Source of the DNA: Calliopsis andreniformis
Taxonomy: Eukaryota; Arthropoda; Insecta; Hymenoptera; Andrenidae
Assembly (NCBI RefSeq): GCF_051401765.1
Contig: NW_027480480.1
Coordinates: 2,790,001 to 2,854,000, forward strand
Direction: 5' to 3'
Length of the DNA stretch: 64,000 bases
Of the stretch, positions 38,601-51,524 are shown piece by piece. Under the pieces are notes generated by a model. It was not told the origin of the DNA. It was given only the letters and a program-made list of their open reading frames with translations, and searched no databases. Both the position numbers and the translations under genes were made by a program. Numbering within the stretch: position 1 is the first letter of the stretch; each line of letters opens with the position of its first letter.

Positions 38601-39880
38601 TGAGTATTGAGGACTGAAGATCGAGGATTGAGGAATGAGGATTGAGGATTGAGGGTTGAGGATTGAAGATTGAGGATTGGGTATTGCGGATTGAACATTG
38701 AGGATTGAAGATGGAGGATTGGGTGTTGAGGATTGAAGAATGAGGATTGAGGAATGAGGATTGAGGATTGAGGATTGAAGATTCAGTATTGAGGATTGAA
38801 GATTGAGGATTAAGGATTGAGGATTGAGGATTGAAGATTGAGTATAGAGGATTGAAGATTGAGGATTGAGGACGGAGTATTGAGGATTGAGGATTGAGTA
38901 TTGAGGATTGAGGATGGAAGACTGAGGATTGGGTATTGAGGATTGAACGTTGAGGATTGAGGGTTGAGGATTGAGGATTGAGGATTGAGGATTGAAGATT
39001 GAATATTAATGATTGAAGATTGAGGATCGAGGATTGAGGGTTGTGGATTGAGGACGAGGATTGAGGGTTCAGTATTGGTGTTTGAAGTCTGAGGATTGAG
39101 GATTGAGGATTGAGAATTGAGGACTGAGGATTGAGGATTGAAGATTGAGGATTCCATATTGAGGATTGAAGAGTGAGGATTGAGGAGTGAGGACTGAGGA
39201 TTGAGGATTGCAGATTGAGTATTGAGGATTGAATATTGGGGATTGAGGATTGAGGATTGAGGATTGAGGATTGAGGATTGAGGATTGAGGATTGAAGATT
39301 GAGTATTGAGGATTGAAGATTGAGGATTGAGGATTGAGGATTGAGGATTGAGGATTGAAGATTGAGGATTGGGGATTGAGGATTGACGATTGAGTATTGA
39401 GCATTGACGATTGAGAATTGAGGATTGTGGATTGAGTATTGAGGATTGAGGATTGAGGATTGAAGATTGAATATCGATTATTGAAGATTGAGGATCGAGG
39501 ATTGAGGGTTGTGGATTGAGGACGAGGACTGAGGGTTCAGTATTGATGTTTGAGGTCTGAGGATTGAGGATTGAGGATTGAGAATTGAGGACTGAGGATG
39601 GAGGATTGAAGATAGAGGATTGGGTGTTGAGGATTGAAGAATGTGGATTGAGGATTGAGGATTGAGGATTGAGGATTGAAGATTGAGTATTGAGGATTGA
39701 AGATCGAGGATTGAGGATTGAGGATTGAGGATTGAGGGTTGAGGATTGAAGATTGAGGATTGGGTATTGCGGATTGAACATTGAGGATTGAAGATTGAGG
39801 ATTGGGTGTTGAGGATTGAAGAATGAGGATTGAGGAATGAGGATTGAGGATTGAGGATTGAAGATTCAGTATTGAGGATT
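35659..39880 (+). repeat. 4,222-base HOR, copy 3
   Basis: Third full unit. It carries C at 35,675 (GATTAACG), which recurs 4,222 bases later at 39,897 but is G in copies 1 and 2, and an extra GATTGAA variant near 35,855 that also recurs near 40,075. Confidence 0.85.
38004..38199 (+). repeat. Diverged module, B type, copy 5
   Basis: Core at 38,102 and GAATTC at 38,094, exactly two 4,222-base periods after copy 3. Confidence 0.8.
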
Positions 39881-40236
39881 GAAGATTGAGGATTAACGAT
39901 TGAGGATTGAGGATTGAAGATTGAGTATAGAGGATTGAAGATTGAGGCTTGAGGACGGAGTATTGAGGATTGAGGATTGAGTATTGAGGATTGAGGATGG
40001 AAGACTGAGGATTGGGTATTGAGGATTGAACGTTGAGGATTGAGGGTTGAGGATTGAGGATTGAGGATTGAAGATTGAAGATTGAATATTAATGATTGAA
40101 GATTGAGGATCGAGGATTGAGGGTTGTGGATTGAGGACGAGGACTGAGGGTTCAGTATTGGTGTTTGAAGTCTGAGGATTGAGGATTGAGGATTGAGAAT
40201 TGAGGACTGAGGATTGAGGATTGAAGATTGAGGATT
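39881..40236 (+). repeat. 4,222-base HOR, partial fourth copy
   Basis: The match with copy 3 stops near 40,236, where TTCCATATTG is replaced by TTCGGTATTG and the following 100 bases follow a different path. Confidence 0.75.
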
Positions 40237-42180
40237 CGGTATTGAGGATTGAAGAATGAGGATTGAGGAGTGAGGACTGAGGATTGAGGATTGCAGATTG
40301 AGTATTGAGGATTGAATATTGAGGATTGAGGATTGAGGATTGAGGATTGAGGATTGAGGATTGAGGATTGAGGATTGAGGATTGAAGATTGAGTATTGAG
40401 GATTGAAGATTGAGGATTGAGGATTGAGGATTGAGGATTGAGGATTGAAGATTGAGGATTGGGGATTGAGGATTGACGATTGAGTATTGAGCATTGACGA
40501 TTGAGAATTGAGGATTGTGGATTGAGTATTGAGGATTGAGGATTGAGGATTGAAGCTTGAATATTGATTATTGAAGATTGAGGATCGAGGATTGAGGGTT
40601 GTGGATTGAGGACGAGGACTGAGGGTTGAGTATTGATGTTTGAGGTCTGAGGATTGAGGATTGAGGATTGAGAATTGAGGACTGAAGATTGAGGATTGAA
40701 GATTGAGGATTGGGTGTTGAGGATTGAAGAATGTGGATTGAGGATTGATTATTGAGGATTGAGGATTGAAGATTGAGTATTGAGGATTGAAGATTGAAGA
40801 CTGAGGATTGAGGAATGAGGATTGAGGGTTGAGGGTTGAAGATTGAGGATTGGGTATTGCGGATTGAACATAGAGGATTGAAGGTTGAGGATTGGGTGTT
40901 GAGGATAGGTGATTGAGGATTGAGGATTGAGGATTGAGGATTGAGGATTGAGCATTGAAGATTCAGTATTGAGGATTGAAGATTGAGGATTGAGGATTGA
41001 GGATTGAGGATTGAAGATTGAGTATTGAGGATTGAAGCCTGAGGATTGAGGACTGAGTATTGAGGATTGAGGATTGAGGATTGAGGATTGAGGATTGAGG
41101 ATTGAAGACTGAAGATTGGGTATTGAGGATTGAACATTGAGGATTGAGGATTGAAGATTGAGTATTGAGGATTGAAGGTTGACGATTGAGGATTGAGAAT
41201 TGAGGATTGAGGATTGAGGAATGAGCATTGAAGATTGAGTATTGAGCATTGACCGTTGAGGATTGTGGATTGAGGACAGAGGATTGAGGATTGAAAATTG
41301 AGGATTGGGGACTGAGTGTTGAGGGTTGAGGATTGGGTATTGCGGATTGAACATTGAGGATTGGAGATTGAGGATAGAAGATTCAGTATTGAGGATTGAA
41401 GATTGAGGATTGAGGATTGAGGATTGAAGATTGAGTATTGAGGATTGAAGATTGAGGATTGAGGACTGAGAATTGAGGATTGAGGATTGAGGATTGGGGA
41501 TTGAGGATTGAAGACTGAGGATTGGGTATTGAGGATTGAACATTGAGGGTTGAGAGTTGAGGATTGAGGATTGAGGATTGAGGATTGAAGATTGAATATT
41601 AATGATTGAAGATTGAGGATTGAGGATTGAGGGTTGCGGATTGAGGACGAGGACTGAGGGTTGAGTATTGGTGTTTGAAGTCTGAGGACTGAGGATTGTG
41701 GATTGAGAATTGAGGATTGTGGATTGAGGATTGAAGATTGAGGATTCGGTATTGAGGATTGAAGAATGAGAATTGAGGAGTGAGGACTGAGGACTGAGGA
41801 TTGCAGTTTGAGTATTGAGGATTGAAGATTGAGGATTGAGGATTGAAGATTGAGGATTGGGGATTGAGGACTGAGGATTGACGATTAAGTATTGAGCATT
41901 GAGGATTGAGAATTGAGGATTGAGGATTGAAGATTGAGTACTGAGGATTGAAGATTGAGGATTGAGGATTGTGGATTGAAGATTGAGGGCTGAGTGTTGA
42001 GGGTTGCGTGATGAGGATTGATGTTTGTGGATTGAGATTTGAAGATTGAAGAATGGGGATTGAGTATTGAAAACTGTGAATTCAGGATATTCTATTGAGG
42101 ATTGAGGATTGACAATTGATTGTTGAGGACTTATGGGTGAAGATTGAGGATTCAGGTTTGAGGATTCAGGATTGACGTTT
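40237..42180 (+). repeat. Diverged B-family segment after the 4,222-base array
   Basis: Shares long stretches with the 4,222-base unit but with in-register deletions: a landmark at 40,747 corresponds to 28,228 at an offset 147 bases (21 heptamers) short of three periods. It ends with a B-type module (41,988-42,183). An AAGCTT at 40,553 appears to be a private variant. The longest minus-strand open frame (548 residues, 40,749-42,395) lies here and is attributed to the repeat. Confidence 0.6.
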
Positions 42181-42183
42181 GAG
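41988..42183 (+). repeat. Diverged module, B type, copy 6
   Basis: Core at 42,086; the first heptamer reads GGCTGAG instead of GACTGAG. It is followed by the near-singleton segment rather than by the usual GATGGCTGAGGG string. Confidence 0.8.
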
Positions 42184-42722
42184 GACTGAGGATTGAGGAT
42201 TGAGGATTGAGGATTGAGGATTGAGGATTGAGGATTGCGGATTGAGGATTGAAGATAGAGTATTGATGATTGAAGATTGAGGATTGAGGATTGGGGTTTG
42301 AGGTTTGAGGACGAGGACTGACGGTTGAGGATTGAGGTTTGAGGACTGAGGATTGAGGATTGAGGACTGAGGATTGAGGATTGAGGATTGTGCATTGAGG
42401 ATTGCAGATTGTGGACTGAGGATTGAGGATTGAAGATTGAGTATTGAGGGTTGAAGATTGAGGATTGAGGATTGAGGATTTAGGATTGAGGATGAGGGCT
42501 GTGGGTTGAGGATTGAGGTTTGAGGACTGAGGACTGAGGATTGAGGATTGAGAATTGAGGATTGAGGATTGAGGATTGAAGATTGAAGATTGAGTATTCA
42601 GGATTGGAAATTGACGATTGAGGATTGAGGACCGAGGATTGAGGATTGAGGATTGAAGGTTGAGTATTGAGGATTGACGATTGACGATTGAGGATTGAGA
42701 ATTGAGGATTGAGGAATGAACA
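42180..42722 (+). repeat. Near-singleton heptamer segment
   Basis: This stretch keeps the heptamer register but its order of variants is not copied as a block elsewhere in the window. It includes GATTGGGGTTTGAGG near 42,290, GACGAGGACTGACGG near 42,310, a TGTGCATTGAGG near 42,389 and a GATGAGGGCTGTGGG near 42,491 that has three G-tracts only. Pieces resemble the 43.6 kb and 60.1 kb segments. Confidence 0.55.
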
Positions 42723-43974
42723 TTGAAGATTGAGTATTGAGGATTGAAGATTGAGGATTGAGGATTGAGGATTGAGGATTGAGGATTGAAGATTGAGGAT
42801 TGGGGATTGAGGACTGAGTATTGAGGATTGAGGGTTGAGTATTGAGGATTGAGGGCGGAAGACTGAGGTTTGGGTATTGAGGATTGAACGTTGAGGATTG
42901 AGGGTTGAGGATTGAGGATTGAGCATTGAAGATTGAAGATTGAACATTAATGATTGAAGATTGAGGATAGAGGATTGAGGGTTGTGGATTGAGGACGAGG
43001 ACTGAGGGTTGAGTATTTGTGTTTGAAGTCTGAGGATTGAGGATTGCGGATTGAGGATTGAAGATTGAGGATTGAGGATTGAGGGTTGTGGATTGAGGAT
43101 TCGGTATTGAGGATTGAAGGATGAGAATTGAGGAGTGAGGACTGAGGACTGAGGATTGCAGTTTGAGTATTGAGGATTGAAGATTGAGGATTGAGGATTG
43201 AAGATTGAGGATTGAGGATCGAGGATTGATGATTGAAGATTGAGTATTGAGGATTGAAGATTGAGGATTGAGGATTGAGGATTGAGGATTGAGGATTGAA
43301 GATTGAGGATTGGGGATTGAGGACTGAGTATTGAGGATTGAGGATTGAGTATTGAGGATTGAGGGCGGAAGACTGAGGTTTGGGTATTGAGGATTGAACG
43401 TTGAGGATTGAGGGTTGAGGATTGAGGATTGAGCATTGAAGATTGAAGATTGAACATTAATGATTGAAGATTGAGGATAGAGGATTGAGGGTTGTGGATT
43501 GAGGACGAGGACTGAGGGTTGAGTATTTGTGTTTGAAGTCTGAGGATTGAGGATTGCGGATTGAGGATTGAAGGTAGAGTATTGATTATTGAAGATTGAG
43601 GATTGAGGATTGGCGGTTGAGGTTTGAGGACGAGGTCTGACGGTTGAGGATTGAGGTTTGAGGATTGAGGATTGAGAATTGAGGATTGTGGATTGAGGAT
43701 TGAAGATTGAGGATTCGGTATTGAGGATTGAAGGTTGAGAATTGAGGAGTGAGGACTGAGGACTGAGGATTGCAGTTTGAGTATTGAGGATTGAAGATTG
43801 AGGATTGAGGATTGAGGATTGAGGATTGAGGATCGAGGATTGATGATTGAAGATTGAGTATTGAGGATTGAAGATTGAGGATTGAGGATTGAGGATTGAA
43901 GATTGAATATTAATGATTGAAGATTGAGGATTGAGGATTGAGGGTTGCGGATTGAGGACGAGGATTGAAGATTG
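42722..43974 (+). repeat. 510-base spaced duplication, part of a block recurring at 59.2 kb
   Basis: About 340 bases at 42,724-43,063 recur at 43,234-43,573 (spacing 510 = 73 x 7 - 1, with one GACGAG hexamer between). The marker GAGTATTTGT lies at 43,011 and 43,521. The whole region matches about 59,183-60,435 at an offset of 16,461. Confidence 0.7.
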
Positions 43975-46900
43975 AGGATTGAGGATTGAAGATTCAGTAT
44001 TGATGATTGAAGATTGAGGATTGAGGATTGAGTGTGGATGATTGAGGACGAGGGCTGACGATTGAAGATTGAGGTTTGAGGATTGAGGATTGTGGACTGA
44101 GGACTGAGGATTGGGGATTGAGGATTTAGTATTGAGGATTGAAGATTGAGTATTGAGGATTGAAAATTGAGGATTGAGGATTGAGGATTGAAGATTGAAG
44201 ATTGAGGTTTGGGGACTGAGTGTTGAGGGTTGAGTGATGAGAATTGATGATTGTGGATAGAGATTTGAAGATTTCAGGTTGAGTATTGAGTATTGAAACC
44301 TGTGAATTGAGGATATTCTATTGAGGATTGAGGATTGACAACTGATTGTTGAGGACTGAGGTCTGAAGACTGAGGATTCAGGTTTGAGGATTCAGGATTG
44401 AGGTTTGAGGACTGAGGATTGAGGATTGAGGATCGAGGATTGAGGATTGAAGATTGAGTATTCAGGATTGGAGATTGGCGATTGAGGATTGAAGACCGAG
44501 GATTGAGGATTGAGGATTGAAGATTGAGTATTGAGGATTGAAGATTGAGGATTGAGGATTGAGGATTGAGGATTGAGGATTGAAGATTGAGGATTGGGGA
44601 GTGAGTGTTGAGGGTTTAGTGATGAGAATTGATGATTGTGGATAGAGATTTGAAGATTTCTGGTTGAGTATTGAGTATTGAAACCTGTGAATTGAGGATA
44701 CTCTATTGAGGATTGAGGATTGACAACTGATTGTTGAGGACTGAGGTCTGAAGATTGAGGATTCGGGATTGAGGATACAGGTTTGAGGTTCGAGGACTGA
44801 GGATTGAGGGTTGAGGATTGAGGTTTGAGGATTGAGGATTGAGGATTGAGGATTGAAGATTGAGTATTGGGTATTGCGGATTGAACATTGAGGATTGACG
44901 ATTGAGGATTGAGGATTGAGGACTGAGGATTGAGGATTGAAGATTCAGTATTGAGGATTGAAGATTGAGGATTAAGGATTGAGGATTGAGGATTGAATAT
45001 TGAGTATAGAGGATTGAAGATTGAGGATTGAGGACGGAGTATTGAGGATTGAGGATTGAGTATTGAGGATTGAGGATGGAAGACTGAGGATTGGGTATTG
45101 AGGATTGAACGTTGAGGGTTGAGGGTTGAGGATTGAGGATTGAGGCTTGAAGATTGAAGATTGAATATTAATGATTGAAGATTGAGGATCGAGGATTGAG
45201 GGTTGTGGATTGAGGACGAGGACTGAGGGTTCAGTATTGGTGTTTGAAGTCTGAGGATTCAGGATTGAGGATTGAGAATTGAGGACTGAGGATTGAGGAT
45301 TGAAGATTGAGGATTCGGTATTGAGGATTGAAGAATGAGGATTGAGGAGTGAGGACTGAGGATTGAGGATTGCAGATTGAGTATTGAGGATTGAATATTG
45401 AGGATTGAGGATTGAGGATTGAGGATTGAGGACTGAGGATTGAGGATTGAGGATTGAAGGTTGAGTATTGAGGATTGAAGATTGAGGATTGAGGATTGAG
45501 GATTGAGGATTGAGGATTGAAGATTGAGGATTCGGGATTGAGGATTGACGATTGAGTATTGAGCATTGACGATTGAGAATTGAGGATTGTGGTTTGAGTA
45601 TTGAGGATTGAGGATTGAGGATTGAAGATTGAATATTGATTATTGAAGATTGAGGATCGAGGATTGAGGGTTGTGGATTGAGGACGAGGACTGAGGGTTG
45701 AGTATTGATGTTTGAGGTCTGAGGATTGAGGATTGAGGATTGAGAATTGAGGACTGAAGATTGAGGATTGTAGATTGAGGATTGGGTGTTGAGGATTGAA
45801 GAATGTGGATTGAGGATTGATTATTGAGGATTGAGGATTGAAGATTGAGTATTGAGGATTGAAGATTGAAGACTGAGGATTGAGGATTGAGGATTGAGGG
45901 TTGAGGGCTGAAGATTCAGGATTGGGTATTGCGGATTGAACATAGAGGATGGATGGTTGAGGATTGGGTGTTGAGGATAGGTGATTGAGGATTGAGGATT
46001 GAGGATTGAGGATTGAGGATTGAGCATTGAAGATTCAGTATTGAGGATTGAAGATTGAGGATTGAGGATTGAGGATTGAGGATTGAAGATTGAGTATTGA
46101 GGATTGAAGCCTGAGGATTGAGGACTGAGTAATGAGGATTGAGGATTGAGGATTGAGGATTGAGGATTGAAGACTGAATATTGGGTATTGAGGATTGAAC
46201 ATTGAGGAATGAGGATTGAAGATTGAGTATTGAGGATTGAATGTTGACGATTGAGGATTGAGAATTGAGGATTGAGGATTGAGGAATGAGCATTGAAGAT
46301 TGAGTATTGAGCATTGACCGTTGAGGATTGTGGATTGAGGACTGAGGATTGAGGATTGAATATTGAGGATTGGGGACTGAGTGTTCAGGGTTGAGGATTG
46401 GGTATTGCGGATTGAACATTGAGGATTGGAGATTGAGGATAGAAGATTCAGTATTGAGGATCGAAGATTGAGGATTGAGGATTGAGGATTGAAGATTGAG
46501 TATTGAGGATTGAAGATTGAGGATTGAGGAATGAGAATTGAGGATTGAGGATTGAGGATTGGGGATTGAGGATTGAAGACTGAGGATTGGGTATTGAGGA
46601 TTGAACATTGAGTGTTGAGAGTTGAGGATTGAGGATTGAGGATTGAGGATTGAAGATTGAATATTAATGATTGAAGATTGAGGATTGAGGATTGAGGGTT
46701 GCGGATTGAGGACGAGGACTGAGGGTTGAGTATTGGTGTTTGAAGTCTGAGGATTGAGGATTGTGGATTGAGAATTGAGGATTGTGGATTGAGGATTGAA
46801 GATTGAGGATTCGGTATTGAGGATTGAAGAATGAGAATTGAGGAGTGAGGACTGAGGACTGAGGATTGCAGTTTGAGTATTGAGGATTGAAGATTGAGGA

Positions 46901-47749
46901 TTGAGGATTGAGGATTGAGGATTGAGGATTGAGGATTGATGATTGAAGATTGAGTATTGAGGATTGAAGATTGAGGATTGAGGATTGAGGATTGAGGATT
47001 GAGGATTGAAGATTGAGGATTGAAGATTGAATATTGATTATTGAAGATTGAGGATCGAGGATTGAGGGTTGTGGATTGAGGACGAGGACTGAGGGTTGAG
47101 TATTGATGTTTGAGGTCTGAGGATTGAGGATTGAGGATTGAGAATTGAGGACTGAAGATTGAGGATTGTAGATTGAGGATTGGGTGTTGAGGATTGAAGA
47201 ATGTGGATTGAGGATTGATTATTGAGGATTGAGGATTGAAGATTGAGTATTGAGGATTGAAGATTGAAGACTGAGGATTGAGGATTGAGGATTGAGGGTT
47301 GAGGGTTGAAGATTGAGGATTGGGTATTGCGGATTGAACATAGAGGATTGATGGTTGAGGATTGGGTGTTGAGGATAGGTGATTGAGGATTGAGGATTGA
47401 GGATTGAGGATTGAGGATTGAGCATTGAAGATTCAGTATTGAGGATTGAAGATTGAGGATTGAGGATTGAGGATTGAGGATTGAAGATTGAGTATTGAGG
47501 ATTGAAGGCTGAGGATTGAGGACTGAGTATTGAGGATTGAGGATTGAGGATTGAGGATTGAGGATTGAGCATTGAGGATTGAGGATTGAGGATTGAGGAT
47601 TGTAGATTGAGTATTGAGGAATGAAGATTGAGGATTGAGGATTGAGGATTGAGGATTGAGGATTGAAGATTGAGGATTGGGTATTGAGGATTGACGATTG
47701 AGGATTGAGTATTGAGGACTGAGAATTGAGGATTGAGGATTGAAGATTG
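43975..47749 (+). repeat. 3,775-base HOR, copy 1
   Basis: Landmark GATTCAGTAT at 43,991 recurs at 47,766 and 51,541. Five hexamers (one of the GACGAG-GGCTGAC type near 44,047, four GACGAG-GACTGAG near 45,214, 45,683, 46,710 and 47,081) fit 540 x 7 - 5 = 3,775. The unit combines C-family sequence (left) with B-family sequence (right). Confidence 0.8.
44214..44794 (+). repeat. Diverged module dimer, C then C/A chimera (1)
   Basis: Two modules with cores GATATTC at 44,312 and GATACTC at 44,697, spaced 385 bases (55 heptamers). The first is C type throughout. The second has a C-type left half (ACCTGTG, GATACTC) but an A-type right half (GATTCGG, GATACAG, GTTCGAG). This copy has TTTCTGG where the others have TTTCAGG. 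Confidence 0.8.
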
Positions 47750-50700
47750 AGGATTGAGGATTGAAGATTCAGTATTGATGATTGAAGATTGAGGATTGAG
47801 GATTGAGTGTGGATGATTGAGGACGAGGGCTGACGATTGAAGATTGAGGTTTGAGGATTGAGGATTGTGGACTGAGGACTGAGGATTGAGGATTGAGGAT
47901 TTAGTATTGAGGATTGAAGATTGAGTATTGAGGATTGAAAATTGAGGATTGAGGATTGAGGATTGAAGATTGAAGATTGAGGTTTGGGGACTGAGTGTTG
48001 AGGGTTGAGTGATGAGAATTGATGATTGTGGATAGAGATTTGAAGATTTCAGGTTGAGTATTGAGTATTGAAACCTGTGAATTGAGGATATTCTATTGAG
48101 GATTGAGGATTGACAACTGATTGTTGAGGACTGAGGTCTGAAGACTGAGGATTCAGGTTTGAGGATTCAGGATTGAGGTTTGAGGACTGAGGATTGAGGA
48201 TTGAGGATCGAGGATTGAGGATTGAAGATTGAGTATTCAGGATTGGAGATTGGCGATTGAGGATTGAAGACCGAGGATTGAGGATTGAGGATTGAAGATT
48301 GAGTATTGAGGATTGAAGATTGAGGATTGAGGATTGAGGATTGAGGATTGAGGATTGAAGATTGAGGATTGGGGAGTGAGTGTTGAGGGTTTAGTGATGA
48401 GAATTGATGATTGTGGATAGAGATTTGAAGATTTCAGGTTGAGTATTGAGTATTGAAACCTGTGAATTGAGGATACTCTATTGAGGATTGAGGATTGACA
48501 ACTGATTGTTGAGGACTGAGGTCTGAAGATTGAGGATTCGGGATTGAGGATACAGGTTTGAGGTTCGAGGACTGAGGATTGAGGGTTGAGGATTGAGGTT
48601 TGAGGATTGAGGATTGAGGATTGAGGATTGAAGATTGAGTATTGGGTATTGCGGATTGAACATTGAGGATTGACGATTGAGGATTGAGGATTGAGGACTG
48701 AGGATTGAGGATTGAAGATTCAGTATTGAGGATTGAAGATTGAGGATTAAGGATTGAGGATTGAGGATTGAATATTGAGTATAGAGGATTGAAGATTGAG
48801 GATTGAGGACGGAGTATTGAGGATTGAGGATTGAGTATTGAGGATTGAGGATGGAAGACTGAGGATTGGGTATTGAGGATTGAACGTTGAGGGTTGAGGG
48901 TTGAGGATTGAGGATTGAGGCTTGAAGATTGAAGATTGAATATTAATGATTGAAGATTGAGGATCGAGGATTGAGGGTTGTGGATTGAGGACGAGGACTG
49001 AGGGTTCAGTATTGGTGTTTGAAGTCTGAGGATTCAGGATTGAGGATTGAGAATTGAGGACTGAGGATTGAGGATTGAAGATTGAGGATTCGGTGTTGAG
49101 GATTGAAGAATGAGGATTGAGGAGTGAGGACTGAGGATTGAGGATTGCAGATTGAGTATTGAGGATTGAATATTGAGGATTGAGGATTGAGGATTGAGGA
49201 TTGAGGACTGAGGATTGAGGATTGAGGATTGAAGGTTGAGTATTGAGGATTGAAGATTGAGGATTGAGGATTGAGGATTGAGGATTGAGGATTGAAGATT
49301 GAGGATTCGGGATTGAGGATTGACGATTGAGTATTGAGCATTGACGATTGAGAATTGAGGATTGTGGTTTGAGTATTGAGGATTGAGGATTGAGGATTGA
49401 AGATTGAATATTGATTATTGAAGATTGAGGATCGAGGATTGAGGGTTGTGGATTGAGGACGAGGACTGAGGGTTGAGTATTGATGTTTGAGGTCTGAGGA
49501 TTGAGGATTGAGGATTGAGAATTGAGGACTGAAGATTGAGGATTGTAGATTGAGGATTGGGTGTTGAGGATTGAAGAATGTGGATTGAGGATTGATTATT
49601 GAGGATTGAGGATTGAAGATTGAGTATTGAGGATTGAAGATTGAAGACTGAGGATTGAGGATTGAGGATTGAGGGTTGAGGGCTGAAGATTCAGGATTGG
49701 GTATTGCGGATTGAACATAGAGGATGGATGGTTGAGGATTGGGTGTTGAGGATAGGTGATTGAGGATTGAGGATTGAGGATTGAGGATTGAGGATTGAGC
49801 ATTGAAGATTCAGTATTGAGGATTGAAGATTGAGGATTGAGGATTGAGGATTGAGGATTGAAGATTGAGTATTGAGGATTGAAGCCTGAGGATTGAGGAC
49901 TGAGTAATGAGGATTGAGGATTGAGGATTGAGGATTGAGGATTGAAGACTGAATATTGGGTATTGAGGATTGAACATTGAGGAATGAGGATTGAAGATTG
50001 AGTATTGAGGATTGAATGTTGACGATTGAGGATTGAGAATTGAGGATTGAGGATTGAGGAATGAGCATTGAAGATTGAGTATTGAGCATTGACCGTTGAG
50101 GATTGTGGATTGAGGACTGAGGATTGAGGATTGAATATTGAGGATTGGGGACTGAGTGTTCAGGGTTGAGGATTGGGTATTGCGGATTGAACATTGAGGA
50201 TTGGAGATTGAGGATAGAAGATTCAGTATTGAGGATCGAAGATTGAGGATTGAGGATTGAGGATTGAAGATTGAGTATTGAGGATTGAAGATTGAGGATT
50301 GAGGAATGAGAATTGAGGATTGAGGATTGAGGATTGGGGATTGAGGATTGAAGACTGAGGATTGGGTATTGAGGATTGAACATTGAGTGTTGAGAGTTGA
50401 GGATTGAGGATTGAGGATTGAGGATTGAAGATTGAATATTAATGATTGAAGATTGAGGATTGAGGATTGAGGGTTGCGGATTGAGGACGAGGACTGAGGG
50501 TTGAGTATTGGTGTTTGAAGTCTGAGGATTGAGGATTGTGGATTGAGAATTGAGGATTGTGGATTGAGGATTGAAGATTGAGGATTCGGTATTGAGGATT
50601 GAAGAATGAGAATTGAGGAGTGAGGACTGAGGACTGAGGATTGCAGTTTGAGTATTGAGGATTGAAGATTGAGGATTGAGGATTGAGGATTGAGGATTGA

Positions 50701-51524
50701 GGATTGAGGATTGATGATTGAAGATTGAGTATTGAGGATTGAAGATTGAGGATTGAGGATTGAGGATTGAGGATTGAGGATTGAAGATTGAGGATTGAAG
50801 ATTGAATATTGATTATTGAAGATTGAGGATCGAGGATTGAGGGTTGTGGATTGAGGACGAGGACTGAGGGTTGAGTATTGATGTTTGAGGTCTGAGGATT
50901 GAGGATTGAGGATTGAGAATTGAGGACTGAAGATTGAGGATTGTAGATTGAGGATTGGGTGTTGAGGATTGAAGAATGTGGATTGAGGATTGATTATTGA
51001 GGATTGAGGATTGAAGATTGAGTATTGAGGATTGAAGATTGAAGACTGAGGATTGAGGATTGAGGATTGAGGGTTGAGGGTTGAAGATTGAGGATTGGGT
51101 ATTGCGGATTGAACATAGAGGATTGATGGTTGAGGATTGGGTGTTGAGGATAGGTGATTGAGGATTGAGGATTGAGGATTGAGGATTGAGGATTGAGCAT
51201 TGAAGATTCAGTATTGAGGATTGAAGATTGAGGATTGAGGATTGAGGATTGAGGATTGAAGATTGAGTATTGAGGATTGAAGGCTGAGGATTGAGGACTG
51301 AGTATTGAGGATTGAGGATTGAGGATTGAGGATTGAGGATTGAGCATTGAGGATTGAGGATTGAGGATTGAGGATTGTAGATTGAGTATTGAGGAATGAA
51401 GATTGAGGATTGAGGATTGAGGATTGAGGATTGAGGATTGACGATTGAGGATTGGGTATTGAGGATTGACGATTGAGGATTGAGTATAGAGGACTGAGAA
51501 TTGAGGATTGAGGATTGAAGATTG
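47750..51524 (+). repeat. 3,775-base HOR, copy 2
   Basis: Full second unit with very few differences from copy 1, for example TTCGGTGTTG near 49,091 for TTCGGTATTG, and TTCAGGTTG near 48,434 where copy 1 has TTCTGGTTG. Confidence 0.8.
47989..48569 (+). repeat. Diverged module dimer, C then C/A chimera (2)
   Basis: Cores at 48,087 and 48,472; one 3,775-base period after the first dimer and of the same composition. Confidence 0.8.

Noticed and set aside
40749..42395. Minus-strand open frame of 548 residues, and dozens of others of 60-412 residues, made of ILNPQSS-like heptapeptides
   Set aside because: All three minus-strand frames of the repeat are open, overlapping frames give the same peptide, and hexamers shift frame without consequence. 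There is no ribosome-binding or promoter signal, no non-repeat domain and no sign of codon-level constraint.
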